In this document: positions 47,775 to 55,936 of the stretch, piece after piece
Numbering within the stretch: the stretch's first letter is position 1
Layout of the letters: every line of letters starts with the position of its first letter
From: M3007 sp041392625
GTDB taxonomy: Bacteria; Bacteroidota; Bacteroidia; Chitinophagales; Saprospiraceae
NCBI GenBank assembly: GCA_041392625.1
Contig: JAWKLR010000010.1
Location: 62,001 to 126,000, forward strand
DNA length: 64,000 nt
Direction of reading: 5' to 3'
Program-made: the position numbers and the translations under genes
Notes under the pieces: model-generated
Told to the model about the DNA's origin: nothing
The model's input: the letters and a program-made list of their open reading frames with translations, nothing else
The model's database searches: none

Positions 47775-48860
47775 CTAGTTGAGTTTGTCTTTAAATCCAC
47801 GTATACTGATGACCATAAAAAAGAGGGCCATAAACCCCAGGGCACCGGTTTGCATAGCAAGCCCGCGAAGCCCCAGGCCTTTTATCATAACTCCCTTGAT
47901 AATGGGATTAAACCAGGTTGCCGGGATGATGGTGCCGATGACCTGCAGAGGAATGGGCATACTTTCTCTTGGAAAAATGAATCCCGATAGCAAAACCGTT
48001 GGCATGAGCAAGCCCATTGCCGAGATCAGCATGGCCCCCAATTGATCTTTTACCCGGGTTGAAATAAAAATTCCAAGGGCCAGCGATACAAACATGTAGA
48101 GGATACACTCCAGCGCCAGCAACAGAATGCTCCCGTTGAGCGGCATACCAAATACGTAAACTCCCAAAAACACAACCAAAGCCGCATTCACAAACGAAAG
48201 CGCAAGGTAGGGCATGGTTTTACCCAATAAAATCTGATAGGGTCGGAGCGGTGAAACCAGCAATACCTCCATGGTACCGAGTTCTTTCTCCCGCGCCAGG
48301 GTTATGGAAGTCATCATTGCCGCAACCAGCATGAGAATAAGCGTCATTACACCGGGAACAAAGTTGAAAACCGCTTTTTGTTCGGGGTTGTAGCGCATAT
48401 GGGTTTCGGCGGTGATGGGCATCCCGGCAGCCTGTGCATCCAGAATGATTGCCTGCGCGTAGTTGATGAGGGTGGTCGCTGTGTTGGGGTCGGTTGCATC
48501 GCTGATTAACTGAATGCTCACAGGAGCTCCTTTCCCCAGATTTTCACCAAATTGCTCGGGGAAAATCACAGCCAGTTTGATGCTTCCCTTCCGAAATGCA
48601 GGCTCCAGTTCTTTGGGTGATTGAATGGATTCTGCCAAATGGAAATAGCCACTGGAAAGCAGCTTATTGCTCAGGGCAATGCTCTGTGCATCCTTGGATG
48701 GATCCAGGATCGCGATGTTGGCATCCTTTATTTCGTTTGTGAGTACAAACCCAAACAGCAGGACTTGTGCTACGGGCATTCCAAACAGGATCATCAGGGT
48801 TCGGCGATCCCGAAGAATGTGCCTGAATTCCTTTCGTATAAATGCGAGGAGTTGTTTCAT
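47775..48860 (-). CDS. ABC-2 transporter permease (YbhS-like)
   Basis: 361 residues with the same architecture as its neighbour: one N-terminal TM (GMPVAQVLLFGFVLTNEIKD), a large loop to about residue 170 and five to six further helices. ITLAREKELGTMEVLLVSPL is the conserved ABC-2 motif. With the downstream permease and the two upstream ATPases it forms a drug or lipid exporter. Spacing of 2 bases to the next gene fits an operon. Confidence 0.9.
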   Translation of the reverse strand: MKQLLAFIRKEFRHILRDRRTLMILFGMPVAQVLLFGFVLTNEIKDANIAILDPSKDAQSIALSNKLLSSGYFHLAESIQSPKELEPAFRKGSIKLAVIFPEQFGENLGKGAPVSIQLISDATDPNTATTLINYAQAIILDAQAAGMPITAETHMRYNPEQKAVFNFVPGVMTLILMLVAAMMTSITLAREKELGTMEVLLVSPLRPYQILLGKTMPYLALSFVNAALVVFLGVYVFGMPLNGSILLLALECILYMFVSLALGIFISTRVKDQLGAMLISAMGLLMPTVLLSGFIFPRESMPIPLQVIGTIIPATWFNPIIKGVMIKGLGLRGLAMQTGALGFMALFFMVISIRGFKDKLN

Positions 48861-48882
48861 AATAAATAGCTGGCTGTTTTAC

Positions 48883-49611
48883 TTACTGGTTTTCGCGGGC
48901 TAGTCTTCTGAACACCTCATCCATATCGTTTGCACCCAATCGGGTTTTCATATTGCGGGGCGTGTCCAGTTCCCGGATTTGTCCATCCACCATGATGCTT
49001 ACCCGGTGACAATATTCGGCCTCTTCCATGTAGTGGGTTGTTACCATCAGGGTGACGCCGCGTGCAGAGGCGGCATAAATCAATTCCCAGAATTGGCGGC
49101 GGGTCAAGGGGTCAACTCCGGAAGTTGGTTCGTCCAGAAATACAATTTTGGGGTCGTGCAGCATAGAAACAGAAAAGGCGAGTTTTTGCTTCCAGCCCAG
49201 TGGAAGGGAGCCTACCAATTTGTTTCCCATGGTTTCCATTTCGAGTTGCTCCAGCAATTCGGTGGTTTTGGATGCAATGTGGGCGTTGCTCAGTCCGTAA
49301 ATTCCACCGTATAAGCGGATGTTTTCTCGGATCGTCAGGTCTTCGTACAAACTGAATTTTTGACTCATATACCCAATGCGCCGTTTTACTTCATCCGGTT
49401 CCTTGAAGACATCAATCCCGGCCACCCGGGCCATGCCACTGGTGGGCCGAAGCAGTCCGGTCAGCATCCGAAGTGCGGTAGTTTTTCCTGCACCATTGGC
49501 TCCCAGAAATCCGAATATTTCACCTTTATTCACCGCAAAACTGATGGCATCCACCGCGGTAAATTGCCCGAATTGCTTGGTTAATTCTTTGGTTTCTATG
49601 ATTGCATTCAT
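48883..49611 (-). CDS. ABC transporter ATP-binding protein
   Basis: 242 residues from the ATG at 49611 (NAIIETKELTKQFGQFTAVD). Walker A GANGAGKTT, Walker B IVFLDEPTSGVDP, and switch His in TTHYMEEAEYC. The signature reads LPLGWKQKLAF where LSGGQ-type is usual: a degenerate C-motif typical of one half of the YbhF-like double ATPase. In E. coli these two ATPases are fused in YbhF; here they are separate neighbouring genes. It is 10 bases from the preceding ATPase gene. Confidence 0.9.
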   Translation of the reverse strand: MNAIIETKELTKQFGQFTAVDAISFAVNKGEIFGFLGANGAGKTTALRMLTGLLRPTSGMARVAGIDVFKEPDEVKRRIGYMSQKFSLYEDLTIRENIRLYGGIYGLSNAHIASKTTELLEQLEMETMGNKLVGSLPLGWKQKLAFSVSMLHDPKIVFLDEPTSGVDPLTRRQFWELIYAASARGVTLMVTTHYMEEAEYCHRVSIMVDGQIRELDTPRNMKTRLGANDMDEVFRRLARENQ

Positions 49612-49621
49612 GTTTTGGTCC

Positions 49622-50518
49622 TTACATAAGTTCGATAAAACAGTCTTCAATATTGGCCTGAATTGCCTGCACTTCAATGTTTTGATGTTGTTTTTGCTTC
49701 AAAAAATCGACTATATCCTGTTCCGTAATTGCATCGGATGAAAGCGAGAGGTGTGCATATTCTCCAAAGGCATAGCACCCCCTGGCGCCATCCAACTGGC
49801 GTAAATCCGATAGCAGTTGATGCATGTTGTCAGAGCGGGCTGCAAACAGTGGATGCGGGTAGCCTTTCACGATGCCTTCGGGCGTGTCTGTGGCAAGCAG
49901 TTCCCCTTTTTGCATAAGTGCAACCCGATCGCATTTTTCCGCTTCATCCATGTTGGGGGTGCTTACGAGGATGGTAATGTCGTGTTCGTTTAGTCGCTGG
50001 AGCACATCCCAAAACTCTTTTCGGGACACCGGATCCACGCCCGTCCCGGGTTCATCGAGCAATAGAATCTTTGGCTTGTGGATGAGTGCACAGCTGAGCG
50101 CAAGTTTTTGTTTCATGCCTCCGGAAAGTGCTCCGGCCCGTCGATTTTTGAAGGGCTCGATTTGCACATATATGTCCTCAATCAAGTGATAACTTTCCTG
50201 GATGCTTGTTCCAAAAACCTGAGCGAAGAACTGCAGGTTTTCCTCAACGGTCAGATCCTGGTACAAGGAAAATTTTCCCGGCATATACCCAATGATGTTT
50301 CGGATATCCCGGTAGGATTTGATCAGATCGTAGCCCGCCATTTCAACCGAGCCCTGATCAGGATCGAGTAGGGTAGCGAGGATCCGAAACAGACTGCTCT
50401 TACCCGCTCCATCCGGGCCCAGGATTCCAAACAGTTCACCGGGCCTGATCTCCAGGGAGATGTTTTTAAGTGCCTGGACTTTTCCGTAGGATTTGCTGAT
50501 GTTGTTGATGGAAATCAT
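49622..50518 (-). CDS. ABC transporter ATP-binding protein
   Basis: 298 residues. Walker A GPDGAGKSS, signature LSGGMKQKLAL and Walker B ILLLDEPGTGVDP are intact. A C-terminal extension of about 60 residues (QLDGARGCYAFGEYAHLSLS) follows the nucleotide-binding domain, as in YbhF-type and drug-export ATPases. It pairs with the degenerate ATPase downstream. The hlyD gene ends 10 bases upstream. Confidence 0.92.
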   Translation of the reverse strand: MISINNISKSYGKVQALKNISLEIRPGELFGILGPDGAGKSSLFRILATLLDPDQGSVEMAGYDLIKSYRDIRNIIGYMPGKFSLYQDLTVEENLQFFAQVFGTSIQESYHLIEDIYVQIEPFKNRRAGALSGGMKQKLALSCALIHKPKILLLDEPGTGVDPVSRKEFWDVLQRLNEHDITILVSTPNMDEAEKCDRVALMQKGELLATDTPEGIVKGYPHPLFAARSDNMHQLLSDLRQLDGARGCYAFGEYAHLSLSSDAITEQDIVDFLKQKQHQNIEVQAIQANIEDCFIELM

Positions 50519-50528
50519 CGCGTGTTTT

Positions 50529-51518
50529 TTAATTTTCCTCTGTGGATTCAGCAGGCGCGGAGCCGTAAACTTCGGCGGGCATACCGATCTTCAGGCTGCC
50601 ATCGTTTTCTACCAAAATTTTGCAGGCATACACCAGGTTTACCCGCTCGTCTTTGGTTTGAATTACCTTGGGAGTAAACTCGGCTTTTTCAGAAATCCAG
50701 GAAATGGTGCCCGTAAATTCCTTCATGCTGTCATTGGGCCCGTCGACGGCAACGCGCACGGTCTGACCGATCTTGATGCTGCTCAATTGGTCGCCACCAA
50801 AATAGGCGCGCAACACAATGGGGTTGAGTTTGGCCACTCTGTAAAGTGGTTTGCCGGGAGCGGTTACTTCGCCCCGTTCGGCGTAGGTATTCAAAACGGT
50901 GCCCTCAATCGGATTGATAATTCGACAGCGTTCAATCTGATCTTCAATCTGATCAATTTGTTTTTGCAGCGGAAGCACTTCTGCCAACAGGCCGTTTTTC
51001 TGAACGGATAAATTGGCTTCAGCAGCTTGTTGCTGCTCATTAATTACGGCTATTTGCCGGTGCAGCAGGTCCATTTGAGCGGTCAGGTCGTCGAGTTGTT
51101 TGGGGGTAGCTGCATCGCTTTTGAGCAGGCGCTCTATCCGTGCTTTTTCGGTATCGAGTGTGGATAGCTGTTGCTCGGTGCTTGCTTTTTGTTTTTCAAA
51201 TACTGCCAACTGAGCAGCAATGGCCGGGCTTTTGGATTTGATCGCCTGGATTGCAGCCAGCAATTGTTCTTTTTTCAATACCAGTTGGGTAGAATCAAGT
51301 CGGCCGACTTGCTGACCTGCTTTCAGGGCTTGCCCTTCTTCCACATTGAATTCAATGATTTTTCCGGGAAGTTCGGCGCTCACCAGGAGGTCGTCGGCTT
51401 CAAAATTACCATATGCATCGGCTTGCGCGCCATTTTCGGTACAGGCAGACAGGCCGGCCAGGAGAAAGACAAATGCCAGCAAATACAAGCTGTTGCGGCG
51501 GGTGGGTTGAGTATTCAT
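50529..51518 (-). CDS. HlyD-family periplasmic adaptor lipoprotein (YbhG-like)
   Basis: 329 residues. Lipoprotein signal LAFVFLLAGLSACTENG puts the lipidated Cys at about residue 26. A biotinyl-lipoyl-like half (LVSAELPGKIIEFNVEEGQA), a long coiled coil (about 80-190, IQAIKSKSPAIAAQLAVFEK and onward) and the second lipoyl half (EGTVLNTYAERGEVTAPGKP) give the classic adaptor order. It links the inner-membrane ABC permeases with the TolC-like channel. Its start is 11 bases after the tolC stop. Confidence 0.92.
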   Translation of the reverse strand: MNTQPTRRNSLYLLAFVFLLAGLSACTENGAQADAYGNFEADDLLVSAELPGKIIEFNVEEGQALKAGQQVGRLDSTQLVLKKEQLLAAIQAIKSKSPAIAAQLAVFEKQKASTEQQLSTLDTEKARIERLLKSDAATPKQLDDLTAQMDLLHRQIAVINEQQQAAEANLSVQKNGLLAEVLPLQKQIDQIEDQIERCRIINPIEGTVLNTYAERGEVTAPGKPLYRVAKLNPIVLRAYFGGDQLSSIKIGQTVRVAVDGPNDSMKEFTGTISWISEKAEFTPKVIQTKDERVNLVYACKILVENDGSLKIGMPAEVYGSAPAESTEEN

Positions 51519-51529
51519 GCTAATTGGAT

Positions 51530-52771
51530 TTACAGTTGTGCGAGTTGGTTGGCGCGCCAGGCCTGTACTTCGTGTTGGCGAAGTGTTAGTTGGGCCTGGG
51601 TCAGGTTTTCAAATTTTGACAAATATTCCGTGGTGGTGATTACCCCGTTTTTTTGCTGTGCTTCAGCGCGTTCCAGAATGGACTGGTGAAGTTCGATGAT
51701 GCGTTTATCCTGTTCCACCATATTTTGAAACTTAGCGGCCTGATCGGTTTTTGACTTTTTATTGGCTGCATAGGATTTTTCAAAAGCATCCCGTTTTGCG
51801 GAGACTTGCTGCGATTTGATTTCAAGCAGTTGGCGATCTCGGTTGGTATTTCCCCAGTGGATGGGTGTCCATACGGCGCGAAGTCCGACCATAGCGTAGG
51901 GCTGGAAGTCTGTTTCAAAAAAATTGAGTGGGTTTGGGCTTCCAAGTCCCCCTTGTGCAAAGGCCTCCAGTTTGGGTTGGTTTTTTATGCTCAATAAATC
52001 GGAGTAGGAGTGAATTTGCTTTTCTGTCAGCGTGAACTGTCGCATTTCCGGCCTGGCATCGATGCTGGTTTCTTGGACAGCATCCATTCGAAGTTCAAAA
52101 TCTGCGTTTTCGCGGTTGGTCCACAGGGCGATCACTTCTTTCAGGCTTTTGAAGTCGGCCTCGAGCGCCTGGATTTGTTCTTCCAGTTTGAGTTGTGCAA
52201 TCAGTACTTCGTCTGCTGCGGTTCTCAGTGCTACGCCTTCACGCACCATAGCATCAATCTGTTCTTTTCTGCGAACGAGGTCGGTCTCCGCGGATTGGAG
52301 TGCGTCGATGCTTTCCTGCAGCAGGAGGGCATTGGCATAGAGTTCGGTGACCAGCATTTCAATTTTGTACACCTCTCCATCGGTTTGCGCGGATTCGAGT
52401 TCTTCCCGAATCAGATTTTGCACCCGGGTGAGTTTTGCAGCACCACCGTCATAAATCCGTTGGGTGATGTTGGCACTCAGGTTGTACTGATCTTTAGGGA
52501 TCTCAGGAACGGGAAACAAGGGGTTATCGATGGGCAATGTGAACACATCGCTTTGATAGCTGGCTTGTCCGCGAAACTGGATGTTTGGCAAAAAGTCACT
52601 TTTCAATTGCCGGTTTTCCAGCAGACTGTAACTGGCGTTGAGCGTCTTTATTTGTTGCAGCGGACTGCTGGCGCGCGCCAGTGCACGCACCTGTTCGATG
52701 CCTAGTGTGTCGGCAGCCGACAGGCCACTCCAAATCAGGAGCGCGGGTAGTAATAACTTGAATTTAAACAT
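51530..52771 (-). CDS. TolC-family outer membrane efflux protein
   Basis: 413 residues with signal peptide (ends WSGLSAA). Two internally repeated helical halves (SYSLLENRQLKSDFLPNIQF and SAKRDAFEKSYAANKKSKTD) match the outer membrane efflux protein family. It forms the exit duct of the operon's pump. First structural gene after the tetR gene, 54 bases downstream of its stop. Confidence 0.9.
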   Translation of the reverse strand: MFKFKLLLPALLIWSGLSAADTLGIEQVRALARASSPLQQIKTLNASYSLLENRQLKSDFLPNIQFRGQASYQSDVFTLPIDNPLFPVPEIPKDQYNLSANITQRIYDGGAAKLTRVQNLIREELESAQTDGEVYKIEMLVTELYANALLLQESIDALQSAETDLVRRKEQIDAMVREGVALRTAADEVLIAQLKLEEQIQALEADFKSLKEVIALWTNRENADFELRMDAVQETSIDARPEMRQFTLTEKQIHSYSDLLSIKNQPKLEAFAQGGLGSPNPLNFFETDFQPYAMVGLRAVWTPIHWGNTNRDRQLLEIKSQQVSAKRDAFEKSYAANKKSKTDQAAKFQNMVEQDKRIIELHQSILERAEAQQKNGVITTTEYLSKFENLTQAQLTLRQHEVQAWRANQLAQL

Positions 52772-52825
52772 AGGACTTGAATAAATTGCAGATTGGAATG
52801 TCTTGATAATTGGGGATGTTAGAAC

Positions 52826-53446
52826 TTAGTATGGTCGCAGCGAGGCAAATACGAACTCCCGTACTTCTTGTTTTCGCTGGGATAAAAACTGTTGCATTTC
52901 CTCTTCTGAAAGTTGCAAAATCAGTTGTTCCATTGGCTTCGCTACGAATGGAAAAATCGACATGGAAATCAGGTTTACAATCAGGTGCCTGGGATTGATG
53001 GGGCGGATGTTGCCCGCTGAAATTTCATCTTCAACCTGTTTGAAAAACTGGTCGGGCTTTGGCAGGTCTTTGGGCATCACAGAATCGATGAACTCTTGCG
53101 GGTGCTTGTTGAGTTCTGTCAGGATAAAGAGCGGCAAAAAGGTGTTTTTGCTGATGAGCCCGATGTAGACATCCAGGAAATGCTCAATTTTTTCTTTGAG
53201 TGGCAAATCGCTTTCAAAAATTCCGATGATTTTTGGGATTGCCACATTGATAACCGCCTTGACCACTGCGGTGTACAGTTTGTCTTTCGAGCGGTAATAG
53301 TAGTGCAAAAGGGCTTTGTTTATCCCGGCCTTATCTGCAATCTCCTGCATGCGGGTGCCCGCCATTCCCTTCTCAACAAATAAGGCACGGGCGGCCTCGA
53401 AGATGCGCTGTTCGGTACTTTCTTTCTCTTGTGGTGTCTTATCCAT
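52826..53446 (-). CDS. TetR/AcrR-family repressor of the efflux operon
   Basis: 206 residues from the ATG at 53446; an ATG 27 bases upstream lies inside the operator and is rejected. N-terminal HTH: EQRIFEAARALFVEKGMAGT, then MQEIADKAGINKALLHYYYR. The C-terminal ligand domain is typical of the CecR/YbiH-like group. Two identical-style palindromes (TTAACC..GGTTAA) lie at 53452 and 53519 with the promoter between them, which indicates autorepression and control of the six downstream genes by an efflux substrate. Confidence 0.92.
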   Translation of the reverse strand: MDKTPQEKESTEQRIFEAARALFVEKGMAGTRMQEIADKAGINKALLHYYYRSKDKLYTAVVKAVINVAIPKIIGIFESDLPLKEKIEHFLDVYIGLISKNTFLPLFILTELNKHPQEFIDSVMPKDLPKPDQFFKQVEDEISAGNIRPINPRHLIVNLISMSIFPFVAKPMEQLILQLSEEEMQQFLSQRKQEVREFVFASLRPY

Positions 53447-53451
53447 ATAGT

Positions 53452-53467
53452 TTAACCGTTTGGTTAA
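53452..53467. promoter_or_regulatory. TetR-family operator O1
   Basis: Palindrome TTAACCGTTTGGTTAA, 5 bases upstream of the tetR start and downstream of the -7 element, where bound repressor would block the transcription start. Confidence 0.8.
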
Positions 53468-53470
53468 GCG

Positions 53471-53478
53471 CAAATGTA
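53471..53478 (-). promoter_or_regulatory. -7 promoter element of the tetR-efflux operon
   Basis: The complement reads TACATTTG, an exact TAnnTTTG match placed between two operators. Confidence 0.6.
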
Positions 53479-53518
53479 AGTACTCTTTTTTGAGAAAGTC
53501 AAATTTTTGAAAAATTTT

Positions 53519-53534
53519 TTAACCAAATGGTTAA
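53519..53534. promoter_or_regulatory. TetR-family operator O2
   Basis: Palindrome TTAACCAAATGGTTAA. It differs from O1 only in the central four bases. Centre-to-centre distance is 67 bp, upstream of the -33 region, so a second dimer or DNA loop may be involved. Confidence 0.72.
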
Positions 53535-53539
53535 ACTGA

Positions 53540-53850
53540 GCGGTCAGTGATGTAGCCCTGCCTGCCTGGCAGGGAATTGATGATTCAATGATGTTTATTC
53601 GGCTCTCCGAGCCTTGTTTATTCGGGACGCTGCGCTTACCCTTGTTTATTTGTTGAAATTAGTAGTCAGTGGTCAGCAGTCAGAATTTGATTATTTAAAA
53701 AAAACTTACCACCGACTACTGACATAAACAGAGCCACGCAGTGGCGAACTAAACGAATAAACAATTTCATCAAATCATCAACTCCCTGTTATGCATTGGC
53801 AGGGCTAGGATGATTTGTTGATGTAGTCCTGCCGGCATGGGTTTTAATCC
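53540..53850. repeat. Dispersed composite hairpin repeat
   Basis: Contains CCTGCCTGGCAGGG, TTGATGATTCAATGATG, then GGCTC-TCC-GAGCC, GGGACGCTGCGCTTACCC, a GGTCAGCAGTCAG run, hairpin GCCAC-GCA-GTGGC in its AATAAACA/GAACTAAACG frame, and TCATCAAATCATCAA. Modules occur in both orientations, unlike the single-direction copies elsewhere. No gene is present. Confidence 0.85.
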
Positions 53851-53854
53851 CGAC

Positions 53855-53971
53855 GTAGAGACGCATGATTATGCGTCTCTACAACCCAATCATGCGTCTC
53901 TACAACCCAATCATGCGTCTCTACAACCCAATCATGCGTCTCTACAACCCGGTCATGCGTCTCTACAACCC
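53855..53971. repeat. GTAGAGACGCAT palindrome and five 21-bp tandem repeats
   Basis: A perfect palindrome (GTAGAGACGCAT-GATT-ATGCGTCTCTAC, 53855-53882) is followed by tandem 21-bp copies ending GCGTCTCTACAACCC (53867, 53888, 53909, 53930, 53951). The first and last copies differ by one or two bases. The units are directly adjacent, with no spacers. They lie just upstream of the Rrf2 gene. Confidence 0.9.
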
Positions 53972-54046
53972 GAAGGGCAATGGATTAAATCGGACAAATA
54001 AGTCCTGTTAAATAAAATCCCTACCTTTACTTGCAAATTGAACCAG

Positions 54047-54487
54047 ATGTTTTCAAAAGCATGTGAACACGGGATCCGGGCAACAATCCACATTGCGGTA
54101 CACTCAATGGATGGTCGGCGGGTTAGTTTGAAGGAGATAGCCCGGGAGGTTGGCTCGCCGGAGGCATTTACCGCGAAGATTCTACAGCAGTTGGTGCGGG
54201 CTGGGGTAGTCCACTCTGTAAAAGGAGCAGGAGGAGGATTTGAAATGGATGAAAAACAGTTGGATGATACTTCGTTGAGTCAGATTGTCCGTGCGATTGA
54301 TGGTACGCATTTATTCGAAGCCTGCGGTTTAGGACTCAAGGCTTGTAACGCGCGCCAGCCCTGTCCGGTGCACCATGAGTTTAAAGTTGTTCGGGATGGA
54401 CTTCGGGATATGTTGGAAAAAACAAACATCCGCAAGCTGTCGGAGGAGTACCGGGATGGACTGACTTTTTTGAAAGTAAGCAATTGA
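54047..54487 (+). CDS. Rrf2-family transcriptional regulator
   Basis: 146 residues from the ATG at 54047; an in-frame TTG 9 bases upstream is less likely. The winged helix is clear: ACEHGIRATIHIAVHSMDGR, then SLKEIAREVGSPEAFTAKIL and GVVHSVKGAGGGF. Three cysteines (EACGLGLKACNARQPCPVHH) match the cluster-binding loop of IscR/NsrR-like members, so it may sense iron-sulfur status, NO or oxygen. It stands 25 bases before the tryptophan 2,3-dioxygenase gene on the same strand, an arrangement that suggests control of that haem enzyme. A weak promoter TACCTTTA lies at 54022. Confidence 0.9.
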   Translation: MFSKACEHGIRATIHIAVHSMDGRRVSLKEIAREVGSPEAFTAKILQQLVRAGVVHSVKGAGGGFEMDEKQLDDTSLSQIVRAIDGTHLFEACGLGLKACNARQPCPVHHEFKVVRDGLRDMLEKTNIRKLSEEYRDGLTFLKVSN

Positions 54488-54512
54488 AAAACCAAGATAA
54501 AATCCAATTCGT

Positions 54513-55427
54513 ATGCATCAGGAAGAAACGATTAAGGCAATCAATGCCAAATACCGGCAACTGGGGGAAAATCCGGACAGTTACCTGCAGGGCTTGTTGC
54601 AGGCCCGCCCGATAAATTATTGGGATTATGTGGAAGTAGAAACCTTGCTTTCACTGCAAAAGCCCCGCACGGATTTTAAGGACGAAGAAATTTTTATCAT
54701 GTACCATCAGGTAACCGAGTTGTTCCTGAAACTGATGCTCCATGAAATCAAGCAAATCGTGGCTGAAGAAAACCTGAGCGATGCCTTTTTGGTCAATAAG
54801 ATGAACCGCCTAAACCGGTATACCGAAATGCTGATCAACTCGTTCGATATCATGAAGGACGGGATGGACTACGACGACTACAATACCTTTCGCAGCACGC
54901 TTACCCCGGCCAGTGGATTTCAGAGTGCCCAGTTTAGAGAAATCGAGATTTACTGCACCCGGCTGGAAAACCTGATCAATGAAGCGGGGAAAAAACGAAT
55001 TGGAACAAATCCCGATATCCCAAGCTATTTCGAACACATTTACTGGAAAGATGCAGGGACCAACCGTACAACCGGAGAAAAGACACTGACCCTCCGGCAG
55101 TTTGAGGCAAAATACCAGGACCAGTTTATGTTTTTAGCACAAAAAGTTCAGGGGCGAACCATTGAAGAACGCGTTGCTACCATTTCCAACCCTTCAGCAG
55201 AATTGTTGGATAAACTCAAAACGTTTGATCGGCTATACAATGTGGATTGGCCAATGGTGCATCTGAGTACAGCACAGCATTACCTGGATAAAAAAGGGGA
55301 GCAAAAAGCCGCTACCGGTGGTTCTGAATGGAAAAAATATTTGCACCCCCAATTCCAGCAGCGAAAGTTTTTTCCTGCCTTATGGAATGCAGATGAAATT
55401 CAGAACTGGGGCCAATCAGCTGAATAA
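54513..55427 (+). CDS. kynA: Tryptophan 2,3-dioxygenase
   Basis: 304 residues. Family hallmarks: EIFIMYHQVTELFLKLMLHE (active-site His and helix), then NTFRSTLTPASGFQSAQFRE (the SGFQS substrate loop) and VHLSTAQHYL with the proximal haem His, as far as can be judged. The enzyme opens the indole ring of L-tryptophan with O2 to form N-formylkynurenine, the first step of the kynurenine path. Together with kmo 3.7 kb downstream it shows that this organism breaks down tryptophan oxidatively. It follows the Rrf2 gene by 25 bases and is probably cotranscribed. Confidence 0.95.
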   Translation: MHQEETIKAINAKYRQLGENPDSYLQGLLQARPINYWDYVEVETLLSLQKPRTDFKDEEIFIMYHQVTELFLKLMLHEIKQIVAEENLSDAFLVNKMNRLNRYTEMLINSFDIMKDGMDYDDYNTFRSTLTPASGFQSAQFREIEIYCTRLENLINEAGKKRIGTNPDIPSYFEHIYWKDAGTNRTTGEKTLTLRQFEAKYQDQFMFLAQKVQGRTIEERVATISNPSAELLDKLKTFDRLYNVDWPMVHLSTAQHYLDKKGEQKAATGGSEWKKYLHPQFQQRKFFPALWNADEIQNWGQSAE

Positions 55428-55433
55428 CACGCT

Positions 55434-55910
55434 CTACACTGTTCCCCGGTTGTGCTGCCGCCAAATAGAAAGAAATAAACGTACGGCAAGAACCGGACAG
55501 GTGATCACACTGCCTGCTCCGAAAAAGATCATTTCATTCCATAGATACGACTCCATTCCAGCCTTGCGATCCAGGGGTAAATGTCCCGTGAGTGCTTCCC
55601 AGGTGTTGTCTTCAATGTAAACCAGAAAGCCGTTGATCATGCCAATAAGTGAAAAAACCAGGGGAAACATCGCCAGGATCAAAGCAACTTTTATCAATTG
55701 TTGGCGGGCCAGAAAGGTATAGGGCAAGAGGAAAGTGTACCGGGCAAAGGTGATCAGCACCACAATGAAAACAATGTTGGATGTTTCGAAGGGCCACACA
55801 TGCATGGCCTTATGGATCGGTCGTAAAATGATGTATACAACCAGTGCGGTGAAAATCCACCAAACCAATTCGAGGCCCAGTTTTAAGGCGATACTTTTAT
55901 CTTTTGTCAT
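55434..55910 (-). CDS. Small polytopic membrane protein, unknown
   Basis: 158 residues, about four hydrophobic helices (LELVWWIFTALVVYIILRPI; SNIVFIVVLITFARYTFLLP; KVALILAMFPLVFSLIGMIN; IFFGAGSVITCPVLAVRLFL). No family is recognised and no enzyme motif is visible. It converges on kynA with 6 bases between stops. The symporter gene ends 26 bases upstream of its start on the same strand, so the two may share a message. Confidence 0.72.
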   Translation of the reverse strand: MTKDKSIALKLGLELVWWIFTALVVYIILRPIHKAMHVWPFETSNIVFIVVLITFARYTFLLPYTFLARQQLIKVALILAMFPLVFSLIGMINGFLVYIEDNTWEALTGHLPLDRKAGMESYLWNEMIFFGAGSVITCPVLAVRLFLSIWRQHNRGTV

Positions 55911-55936
55911 GTTTATTTGCTTGTCGTAAAGGTCTT

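Noticed and set aside
53855..53971. Possible CRISPR array (five 21-bp repeats)
   Set aside because: The repeats are directly adjacent with no spacers, and no cas gene lies in the window.
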